NCBI GenBank assembly: GCA_015488935.1
Contig: WFMU01000277.1
Coordinates: forward strand, 1-6,520
Direction of reading: 5' to 3'
DNA from: Flavobacteriaceae bacterium
Lineage (GTDB): Bacteria > Bacteroidota > Bacteroidia > Flavobacteriales > Flavobacteriaceae
DNA: 6,520 bases
In this document: piece by piece, positions 1-6,520 of the stretch
Layout: the number at the start of each line of letters is the position of its first letter
How positions within the stretch are numbered: position 1 is the first letter of the stretch
Notes under the pieces: generated by a model
The model's database searches: none
What the model was told of the DNA's origin: nothing
Seen by the model: the letters and a program-made list of their open reading frames with translations, nothing else
Translations under genes and position numbers: made by a program

Positions 1-3000
1 TTATATTTCCTTGCGAATCTTTATTGTATTTATAGGTAAAATTATCCATTAACAATTTTGTTCCTGCATTATTTTTTGCCCATCTTTTAAGAAAGGTTAA
101 ATTTCCATTTCTATCGAAACTATAATTGGCACTTACTCCTGCTAAGGTACTACCTGTTGGTGTTATTTCGGTAGATGTCATTGCTTTAATACGATTTAAT
201 TGATCGTATGTATAGTTATTATAAGCGGTATTTATTGGGTTAGCCTTTTCGTCTAATAACGAGGTTACCATGGATTTTATATTTCCATTATATAAGTTTT
301 TATTGTTTGTGTTTTGCAGACTTATAAAGTTATTTGCTGTTACTTGTCTGGCTTGATAATCGTTATTGTAATAATGCAGGGCATAGGCAAATGCATCTTT
401 GGCTACGGTACTTTGTGCATAACCATCTTTACCCATATCTTTATTTGTTAATAAGCGCTCACTATTTACAGCTTTTAGCCATCCTTGTAGTGTATATGCG
501 TAATCTATTCCTTGTACTTTGTGTTCTCCTAGTACGGTTCTTGCTAAAGGACCATGGTCGTAGTAGTTATAGGTTGCATCTTTTTCCCAAATAACGCCAT
601 CTTTAGAAGTTTGCACATTGGTTATTCTGTTATCTGCATCGTACTGGTATTTATGTATAAACTGGTCTGGTGCGCCTCTTTGGTAAATTACTTTGTTTAC
701 ATTTCCACTTATTAAATCGTATTCGTATTTGGTTCTTTTAATATGTTGGTTTATGCTCACTAAATATGGATCTTTTATTTCTCGTACTATTTCTTTTACG
801 TTTCCGTGAATATCGTAATCGTAATAAATGGCATTTTTGTAATTTTCTAATGCTGCAGGAGTGTTTACTCTTGGCAATTCATCGTAGTAATATACCGTAG
901 TAACTCGTCCTCTAGAATTGTTTGCGTAGGATTCGAAATATGGTATTTTACTATCTTCTATTTGGTCGTATTTTGTAATGGATACTTCTTTTCTTATTCC
1001 TGAGGATAGTGCATGATTGATTGCATAGTCTAAGGATAATTCTGTTCCAGACCCATTTGCAAATTTTCCATTATTTAGAATTTGGAAATTATTTGCTAGT
1101 AATAGTTCTCCTGCTTCTGTTATTCTACCTAAAGCATCGTATTTGGTATAACTAAATGCTTCTTGTGGATGTGCTTGTCCTGGTACTTGCCTATTAGTTT
1201 CTTGTTTTGCATTTTGCGATGCTATTATTCTTCCTAAATCATCGTAAGCAAATCGTGTTATACCACCATCTGGTGTTTTTTGCCATACCAATTGGTTTAG
1301 AGAGTTGTATTTGTATTGGGTTTTTAGTCTGTGTTTAGGTAGCGTTATTGTACCTAAATCTAATGTGTCTTTTGTTCTTCGGAATATATCAATTTTATTA
1401 CTATCTTCTTGGGTATATTCTTTTCTGTTTACACCTTCTGGTGGTACAGTTTGTATTAAGTTTCCTGCTTGGTCGTAGTAGTATAGGGTGTATTGGTATT
1501 CTTTGTCGTAATAAACCATTGAAAATTCTTCTGTAAGGTTTGCTAAAGCAGTTCTAATATATTCTTTTTTAAAATCTTCTTTTATGTTGTTTATATATGT
1601 TTCGTATGCTTCCATATCAAAAGCAGCTTCTACACTATCGCTAAAATCTTGACAATCGTTATTTGTTTGAATTTCAACAACTCTTGTTGGTAGCATTGGT
1701 TTTGGAGGGCATATATTAGGATTTTCTTGTAAATAGGAATAAACAAATTCACTCCAATTTTTTAAACTATGCAGATTATCTGGTAAGCTTGGATCTACAT
1801 TTCCTATTGTACTGTTTGCATCGTCATCATCTAAATAATATGGTATGGTATCTCCATCCAAATCACTTTCCATCTTCTCTTTATACTTGTTTATTACTAA
1901 GCTATAATTGTTATATCCATAATTTAATTCGGTTGCTCCAAATTGTTGGATACTTAAATATAATGGGTGCTCTATATAGGTTATACCTAAAGTTTGTATA
2001 TATTCTTTGTATCCTGCAACCAAATATTGCAAATTGTTATTACAAAAGTAATCGGAGGTGTCATAGAGACTTGATAATTGAAAAATTCCATTGTCTGCTG
2101 TTCCATTTTCAAAATAGAAGAGGGTACTCATAAATTGTTTATATTCTTCATAAGCATCGGTACAACTTACTAATTCTACTGTTTGTGGAATACAATCGCA
2201 TTGTTGTTTTTCGTATTTATTGATTGTTACCTTGGTTGCTTTTTTAGGTTGGTTTTGAAAAGGGCAACTAATATTGTTAAGTTTCCAAACCTTAGCATCT
2301 GGGCTTGTTACTCGTATTAACATTTTTCTTGGCGAGGCACTAGTTTTTTCAAAAGTTAATACTCCATCATAAGGACCAACATCTGTTAATTGCAGATTAC
2401 TTGTTGTTTGAATTTGTTCTGTTATTTGGTTTCCAGAAGCATCTGTTTTAGGAATAAAATCGCCACCATTACCTACCGTACTATCAAATACATATACGTC
2501 TAAACTTGTACCGTTTAATCCTGAAAGTAAATTTTGATAAGTTGTGTTTCCTCTATAGCCTGTATCTAAATGTATATTATTATTGTAAAATACTTCAAAT
2601 CTTACTGGTGTAGAAACGGGAGTATATTCTATGGTAACCAAACCTGTTTCAATTCCTAAATTGACTTCTATTTCATAAATATTTGGTTCTCCTTTAAAAT
2701 CAATACTAGATCCACAATTTAGCGATGTATCTGTAACTAATTCACAAGCATCACCTATTCCATTATTATTACTATCTTCTTGATATGGATTATAAGTATC
2801 TGGACAATTATCGCATGCATCTGGTTTTCCATCATTATCTGAATCTATTCCAGTACAATCACCTCCTTCACAAGCGTCTCCAATGTTATCTCCATCGGTA
2901 TCTATTTGATCTGGATTACTAACACCTGGACAATTATCGCTTACATCTCCAATACCATCATTATCTATATCTTCTTGTCCTGGATTATATACTTCTGGGC

Positions 3001-6000
3001 TATTATCGCAATTATTTGCTACACCATCGCCATCTATATCAAAGTTTAGAGTTATTGTATCAGTAGATTGAAATATATCAATTCCATTAAAAAAGTATTG
3101 ATTTGCCGCATCGTAATACGAGCCTGTTATTTGGTATGGCTGCATACCAGTATTAAAATTAAATTGTAAGTCTGCAATTTTTACTACGTTAGTGTAGGCA
3201 GTTGCATTTTCTATTTTTATAATGTCTGCCGTTCCTATATTTGAATTTATTATAAATGTATTCGTTGGTATATCGTACACCCAACTTATCATATCTATAT
3301 TTTCTATTCTTTGTGCATATTGCTTTATATATCCTGTATTAAAGGCTGTATTATTACTTAAATACACTCTTGATTCAGAAAATAATTGTCCTTTAGAAAT
3401 TAAATCATTCATTAATTCTTTTAAACTTTCCACAAAATTTCCCTGCGCTACTTCTACACTACAACAAGATGTATAATTTCCTGGATTGATTAAGCCTTCA
3501 CCAATATCGTTTGTGTTTTCTCCAGAGATGTCGTAACATTCTCCTATTCGAGCTATGGTTACACCATCTAGTATTATTTCTTCGTAAGAGTTTGGATTTA
3601 AGGTATCGCTTATGTCATGAATTTGTGCAATTACCTGAAAATTAAATAACTGATTAGCATTATTATAATTTGTATAGTGTACATTTTTCAGTTTTAATAT
3701 AGTCCAATCTACACCGTAATTATTCCAGTTTATTGCTGTTGTGGTTCCTGGTATGGTAGCCGTATTAGGTATGCTTAGTTTTATTGGTTCTGTTGTATTT
3801 GTTTCTGCCTCCAGATTTAGACCAATATTTAGCGTTAATGGTTGGTTTGTATCTGCCAATATTTTATATTTTAGTGTACCATTTGCAGGAATTGTTCCTC
3901 CTAAATCTTTATATAAACCTCTAGACAAATAGATACCTGTATAATCTGCTGTATAAGGGAAATAGGTTGTTGTATTAACCCTATTAATTTCATTAAATAG
4001 TTCAAACAAATATCCTTCTAAATCGGTTTCTAATGGGCATCTTCCTGTTTCTTGAAACAATCCAAAACGTACTTGTGCTTCTAGTGTAGCTGCGATTTGA
4101 TCATCTGTTTGTGTAGAGTCGTATAAGGTTCCTACCATAGGCAAATAGCGCTTTAACTTATTTGTATAATAAGATGCTTCAGAAGGGGTATCACACATAT
4201 CATCCATACGATCAACTACAAGGTATGGAGTTCCATTAGCAGTGTATTGAAAATTAACTACTGTTGTATCGTAATTATTTAACAAACTCCCTATGTTATT
4301 ATCATTATCAACATCTGCACCATCTCCAATACAACCATTATAACTCCGTACATTATTTGCATATACATCTCTAAACGAAGACTGTATTCTTTGTTTTAAT
4401 GATAAATACATATTTTTATAGGCTCTCCAAAACTTATTCTTTTTTTCTAGACTTAAATCTAAATTTTCAATATCTGTTTGTGTTACATTGGTAATATTAC
4501 AGTTAGTTATACTGTTGCATGTTGCTTGTGAATATGCTATTTCTAGCATTTTTTTACCATAGTTTTCGTATTCTTGAGTTAGCGCATGTAGCATAATACT
4601 TCTATGATAACTAGTAGGAGATGTTGCACCTATATTTAAATTATCAACAAAATACGGGTCTAAGTCCATTATTTTTGTTAGTGCGGTTGTGTTTGGAAAA
4701 AATTGTGCTACATTTGGATCGGTTGTATTGTCTAATGCGTTTAAAAAATTATCAAAACCGTCGGAATTTACCTTCATAGTTACTGAAACTGTTGCTCCTT
4801 TTGTAAAATAATCTATATTTTTTACTCTAGTTGGATCGTCACATAATATTTTATCGTAAGTATAGTATGCAAATTCTGGATGGTAAATAACTAATGATTC
4901 TGCCCAACTTTCTTTAAACATTGCAATAAAATCTTTGACATCTGCAAGATATTGTGGTTCTATTGCATAAGTTCCATCTGCATTCGTTATAACCAAATTG
5001 GCATTTTCAATAACAGCATCTGGGAATAATTGTATTCCTTCTGCATTCGTTTGATTTAGTGAATCAATTATTACATAACTAATATCTCCATTAGATTCAA
5101 AATAGTGTTTTGCTTCTGCGCTTCCAAAAGCAAAATTGTAATGTGATGGGTTTCTCCAACTGTTTGAGGGACCTCCAGATGTATCATACGAAATATTTCT
5201 CAGTCTATTTTCTTCGTTGTATATATTAACCCAAGGATTGTTATGTATCGGATTGTTTGCACTACCATCACTTGGAATATATTCGTTTCCGTATTGTCCA
5301 TCTGGCATCATATCAATAAGCAATTCTCCTAAATTTGTATTGCATGGTAATCTACTTGCATCTGTTGCCATTCCATCTGGGTTACATGGTGCTTGACATA
5401 TTTCTATTAGCAAATCGAATTCTGTTCCAAATTTTGCATCTACAAGATCTTTTTCAGATTGAGATAAATCATCATAACCAAAATAGCTATTCCGGTGATT
5501 ACTTATATAATCCTCTTTATTTCCAAGACTATCTACACATTCTTGACAGGTTTTAAAACATCCATCTAAAGTAGCATTTGCTCTTAAATCTTCTATATTC
5601 AATAAACAATTCGCTCCAAAAACACCCTCTTTTGCTTTACTAATATAGTCATCTGCAAATAAATCTAATGCTTTTTTATTTACACTTACTTTTTTTGTAA
5701 TACTAATATTGCCAGTTTCTAAGTTAAATGTATTATTTCCTCCTGTTGCAGTAGTTAAATTAAATTTTGTTTGTTCTGGTGTATTTGATATTAGTGTTAC
5801 TCCTCCGTTTGTTGTTGTTTGGTAACTTCCTAATTTAGTAACATTATTGAGTGCTGGTATTTTTTCGATTCCACATTCATCTTTTAAAGACATTTTAAAA
5901 TCGTAGATATAAGGATAACTATTATCTCCTGATGAATCTACTGCACATCCATAAGTAAAAGCTCCTATTTTTAAATCGTAATTAAATGTATAATTATTAT

Positions 6001-6520
6001 CTCCTTGTACAAATTTCTGCACTTCGTATTTTAATCCATCTTTTTGTAATCCATTTTTCCCTGTACTGTATGCTGCATTTAACTTTGGTGTAGAAAATAA
6101 GTTTACATTTAATTGTGTATGTGTTACATTTGCATTTGCATTTGGTACTTCATCGTCTAATTCATCTAAATTATCTGGGTTTTTCCCTACTAATGCTGTT
6201 GCAATTGTACGTCCTTGCGGATCTATATAACTTAAGCTTATTTGCCCATTTGGGTCAACTACTGCATTTTTTTTATAATGTAAAAAATCTCCTACATTAA
6301 CTCCAAATAATCTATTCAATTCTACTTGCTCTGGCGTTGCATAGTAGTATTTCATTTCGTGCTTTGCAATTGTTTTTGTTCCTAGCTGATGTGTTTCTCC
6401 TACACCACTTTTTCTTCTTATTCTTCCAGTATTATCTGGTGTATATTGTATTTGTGAAAAAGGGTATCCATTTGCATTTGGCACTCTATCTTGCCAGTTG
6501 TTTGTAGGGCTATTATTACT
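1..6520 (-). CDS. Giant secreted YD-repeat (RHS-type) protein with thrombospondin type-3 repeats, internal fragment
   Basis: One uninterrupted minus-strand frame fills the window: 2,173 codons from 6520 to 2 with no stop, lacking both its start and its end. The protein begins with an RHS-type segment (residues 1-113, motifs YPFSQIQYTPDN and SYIDPQGRTIATA). About 1,550 non-RHS residues follow, holding a cysteine cluster (305-393) and tandem thrombospondin type-3 units (1161-1260). It ends in a long YD-repeat array (about 1675-2173) with motifs such as FAYDDLGRI, YDALGRIT, YQYDADNRI and QGIDYAYTLQGWLKAVN. YD repeats in known relatives (Tc toxin B/C subunits, Rhs proteins, teneurins) build a large beta shell. 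Paired cysteines and calcium-type loops point to an extracellular or cell-surface location, although the signal peptide and any sorting domain would lie outside the window. Codon use is uniformly AT-rich and I see no frameshift. A polymorphic toxin, adhesin or shell protein are all possible; the deciding C-terminal domain is missing. The reading frame and YD/RHS assignment are secure, the cellular role is not. Confidence 0.96.
2..1498 (-). repeat. Main YD/RHS repeat array of the giant protein, continuing out of the window
   Basis: Residues 1675-2173. YD-type units in order include YTLYYYDQAGNLIQTVP, YKYNSLNQLVWQ (from 1736), FAYDDLGRI (YDD at 1759), YDALGRIT (1794), YYDYDIHGNVKEI (about 1900), YEYDLISGNVNKVIY (1932), YQYDADNRITNV (about 1958), YTYDQLNRIKAM (about 2103) and YSFDRNGNLTFLKR (2133). 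The consensus Y-x-Y-D-x-x-G-N/R-I/L is plain, with spacings of roughly 20-40 residues. Such units wrap into a large beta shell in TcC and Rhs proteins, and the array runs off the low-coordinate edge after FTYKYNKDSQGNI. In known Rhs and Tc proteins a conserved core motif and a variable C-terminal domain follow. Neither is in the window, so no toxin can be called. Confidence 0.9.
464..514 (-). other. Conserved QGIDYAYTLQGWLKAVN motif within the YD array
   Basis: Residues 2003-2019 of the translated window. The sequence reads QGIDYAYTLQGWLKAVN, preceded by RTVLGEHKV and followed by a stretch with likely helical and loop parts. From memory this motif marks the later part of YD arrays in Bacteroidota RHS proteins. 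Its role is probably structural. Confidence 0.7.
1499..1819 (-). other. Helical linker leading into the YD-repeat array
   Basis: Residues 1568-1674. After a Pro-rich part (NICPPKPMLPTR) comes a charged, probably helical run (residues about 1634-1668) that includes EAYETYINNIKEDFKKEYI and ALANLTEEFSMVYYDKE. From memory, a similar helix with a following aromatic YxYTLYYYDQAGN strand is a recurring lead-in to the YD array in large Bacteroidota RHS proteins. That supports treating this as the junction between the non-RHS insert and the shell. No catalytic residues are evident. Confidence 0.55.
1820..1864 (-). other. Isolated acidic loop resembling a calcium site
   Basis: Residues 1553-1567 read DLDGDTIPYYLDDDD. 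The D-x-D-G-D-x-I start matches the calcium-binding loop of the thrombospondin type-3 units some 300 residues earlier. The remainder (four consecutive Asp after an aromatic pair) differs, and no cysteine follows. It could be a degenerate single unit or an independent calcium loop. Calcium binding is inferred from the acidic spacing only. Confidence 0.55.
1865..2740 (-). other. Unassigned region after the thrombospondin type-3 repeats
   Basis: Residues 1261-1552. The first two thirds are strand-like, with alternating hydrophobic residues and Thr/Asn/Gly turns (GIETGLVTIEYTPVSTPVRF, SLDVYVFDSTVGNGGDF, YDGVLTFEKTSASPRKMLIRV), compatible with a beta-sandwich or carbohydrate-binding-like fold. A cysteine pair CDC follows at 2192-2200 (residues 1441-1443), after the Lys-rich PKKATKVTINKYEKQQ. 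The last part, with Tyr-rich helical-looking sequence (DAYEEYKQFMSTLFYF and QYLVAGYKEYIQTLG), leads to the acidic loop. I recognise no named domain. Confidence 0.45.
2741..3040 (-). repeat. Tandem thrombospondin type-3 (calcium-binding) repeats inside the giant protein
   Basis: Residues 1161-1260 form five consecutive units, each opening with an acidic loop: DIDGDGVANNCDNSPEVYN (2972-3040), DIDNDGIGDVSDNCPGVSN (2903-2971), DTDGDNIGDACEGGDC (2846-2902), DSDNDGKPDACDNCPDTYN (2777-2845) and DSNNNGIGDACE (2741-2776, partial). Three units are exactly 23 residues, one is 19. The D-x-D-x-D-G pattern followed by DxCDNCP and N-P-x-Q is the thrombospondin type-3 signature, in which the Asp/Asn residues bind calcium and the cysteines form disulphides between units. 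In the family the array makes a rigid, calcium-stabilised stalk in secreted proteins. Here it separates the central region from the later part. Unit 1 has Ser in place of one expected Cys, unit 2 has Ser at another Cys position, and the fifth unit has Asn in most of the acidic loop. Confidence 0.93.
3041..4444 (-). other. Long unassigned stretch of the giant protein
   Basis: Residues 693-1160. It begins with a basic, probably helical part (KNKFWRAYKNMYLSLKQRI), then an isolated acidic loop (DVDNDNNIG, 736-744). The pattern LKRYLPMVGTLYDSTQTDD and the segment RFGLFQETGRCPLETDLEG follow. The rest is mostly strand-like and Thr/Asn-rich (for example TLKYKILADTNQPLTLNIG and NAATIPGTTT-like turns), interrupted by an SCCS cysteine pair at 3461-3466. 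A helical piece (ESLKELMNDLISKGQLFSES) precedes strands with Asn/Ile-rich turns. The strand-rich parts may be one or more Ig-like or beta-sandwich modules leading into the calcium-binding repeats. I do not recognise a specific family, and no separate gene is present on either strand. Confidence 0.45.
4445..5341 (-). other. Central motif-rich segment of the giant protein, domain not recognised
   Basis: Residues 394-692. Distinct motifs are DMMPDGQYGNEY (403-414), an Asn/Pro-rich loop before WVNIYNEENRLRN, the WRNPSHY pattern, KESWAESLVIYHPEFAYY (536-553), and a probable helical run (634-668, with HRSIMLHALTQEYENYGKKM) ending in ATC. The aromatic-Pro patterns resemble those I associate with the middle of large Bacteroidota RHS proteins, where they precede the C-terminal YD array; I cannot name a Pfam domain. 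There is no membrane-spanning segment. It may form a lid or plug associated with the shell, but this is inference. Confidence 0.5.
5342..5608 (-). other. Cysteine cluster, likely disulphide-bonded or metal-binding module
   Basis: Residues 305-393 carry seven cysteines: 305, 321, 325, 328, 375, 379 and 393. The core is CFKTCQEC (C-x3-C-x2-C, 321-328), and a second group reads CQAPC (C-x3-C, 375-379). Between them lies a charged, Tyr-containing stretch with likely helices (LSQSEKDLVDAKFGTEFDLL). The spacing would suit disulphides in a secreted protein; a structural metal site is the alternative. The cysteines are far denser here than in most of the protein, so this is probably a separately folded unit. 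No family name can be given. Confidence 0.6.
5609..6181 (-). other. Unassigned, probably beta-rich stretch of the giant protein
   Basis: Residues 114-304. It opens with an acidic, Asn-rich linker (DNLDELDDEVPNANANVT). Alternating hydrophobic/polar sequence follows, such as YTFNYDLKIGAFTYGC and YIYDFKMSLKDECG (residues 204-217), suggesting beta strands of an Ig-like or similar sandwich fold. A Thr/Asn/Gly-rich part ends near residue 275, and a charged, probably helical part (KKALDLFADDYISKAKEG) leads to the cysteine cluster. I recognise no named domain. The YDFKMSLKDECG pattern sits where other large Bacteroidota RHS proteins seem to carry a similar motif, but that comes from memory and is uncertain. 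Confidence 0.5.
6182..6520 (-). other. N-proximal RHS-type segment of the giant protein
   Basis: Residues 1-113. Visible motifs in order are YPFSQIQYTPDNTGR (from residue 19), the segment RRKSGVGETHQLG, HEMKYYYATPEQVELNRLFG, a short linker ending in VVDPNGQ, and ISLSYIDPQGRTIATALVG (residues 94-112). The last is a YD-type unit (Y-x-D-x-x-G-R-x-I-A-T-A). From memory this motif series is typical of large Bacteroidota RHS proteins, where it follows an N-terminal DUF6443-like region. That upstream region would lie beyond 6520. The segment would supply the first strands of the YD shell, while the main array comes some 1,550 residues later. Assignment to an RHS-type protein is firm; the exact domain boundary is not. 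Confidence 0.82.

Noticed and set aside
334..594. Plus-strand open frame of 86 codons
   Set aside because: It is antisense to the YD array, which translates with clear motifs across the same bases; its product is Leu/Tyr-rich and low in complexity, as expected for a shadow frame.
1348..1536. Plus-strand open frame of 62 codons
   Set aside because: It overlaps the minus-strand YYYDQAGNLIQTVP motif; its hydrophobic composition is a by-product of the opposite strand.
1789..2133. Plus-strand open frame of 114 codons
   Set aside because: It is the longest plus-strand frame, but it lies wholly inside the giant minus-strand gene and has no recognisable motif, and no convincing ribosome binding site was seen.
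2741..3040. CRISPR array or DNA-level satellite
   Set aside because: The periodic bases here are codons of thrombospondin type-3 units with diverged sequence, not identical repeats with unique spacers.
2741..3040. Dockerin or EF-hand repeats
   Set aside because: The DxDGDGxxDxCDNCP pattern, with cysteines and 23-residue spacing, fits thrombospondin type-3 units better than the helix-loop-helix of EF-hands or dockerins.
3222..3476. Plus-strand open frame of 84 codons with apparent membrane segments
   Set aside because: Its hydrophobicity comes from the antisense of Asn/Asp/Lys-rich codons; the minus frame is intact across it, so a separate membrane protein is unsupported.
3741..3932. Plus-strand open frame of 63 codons
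   Set aside because: Shadow of the minus-strand gene, with no motif and no room for its own promoter.
5335..5556. Plus-strand open frame of 73 codons
   Set aside because: It is antisense to the cysteine cluster, where the minus frame shows ordered cysteine spacing.
6115..6300. Plus-strand open frame of 61 codons
   Set aside because: His/Leu-rich shadow of the minus-strand SYIDPQGRTIATA region.
1..6520. Pseudogene or two adjacent genes
   Set aside because: No stop, frameshift or gap interrupts the frame across 2,173 codons, and YD/RHS motifs on both sides of the insert point to one protein.

Overview
The whole window is the interior of one giant protein-coding gene on the minus strand. In the frame whose codons have their first base at positions equal to 1 modulo 3 (6520 down to 2), I read all 2,173 codons and found no stop. 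The frame has neither a start nor an end here, so both termini lie outside: the N-terminus beyond 6520 and the C-terminus below 1. Residues below are numbered from 1 at position 6520, so residue n occupies 6523-3n down to 6521-3n.

The product looks like a very large extracellular YD-repeat (RHS-type) protein from a low-GC member of the Bacteroidota, most likely a Flavobacteriaceae-type marine or host-associated bacterium. The evidence is the AT-rich codon choice (AAT, AAA, TTA, GAT preferred), the Bacteroidota flavour of the RHS motifs (YPFSQIQYTPDN, SYIDPQGRTIATA, YYYDQAGNLIQTVPPEGV, QGIDYAYTLQGWLKAVN), and the thrombospondin type-3 repeats, which are common in secreted flavobacterial proteins. 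The species cannot be named from this sequence.

Layout in protein order, from high to low coordinates. 6520-6182: a YD/RHS-type segment (residues 1-113). 6181-5609: a beta-rich, unassigned stretch. 5608-5342: a cysteine cluster. 5341-4445: a segment with several strongly patterned motifs (DMMPDGQYG, YHPEFAYY) and a helical stretch. 4444-3041: a long unassigned stretch with one acidic loop. 3040-2741: five thrombospondin type-3 calcium-binding units in tandem, the last one partial. 2740-1865: unassigned, probably beta-rich, with a few cysteines. 1864-1820: a separate acidic loop resembling a calcium site. 1819-1499: a linker with a helical part. 1498-2: a long YD/RHS array that continues out of the window.

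The architecture therefore has two RHS-like blocks separated by about 1,550 residues of non-RHS sequence with calcium-binding and cysteine-rich parts. In characterised RHS/YD proteins (TcB-TcC, teneurins, Rhs toxins) the YD repeats form a hollow beta shell, and in Rhs/Tc proteins the C-terminal variable domain after the core is often a toxin. That part is not in the window, so a toxin or adhesin role is inference only. No second gene, RNA gene, mobile element, CRISPR array, promoter, ribosome binding site or terminator is supported here, and there is no intergenic space.
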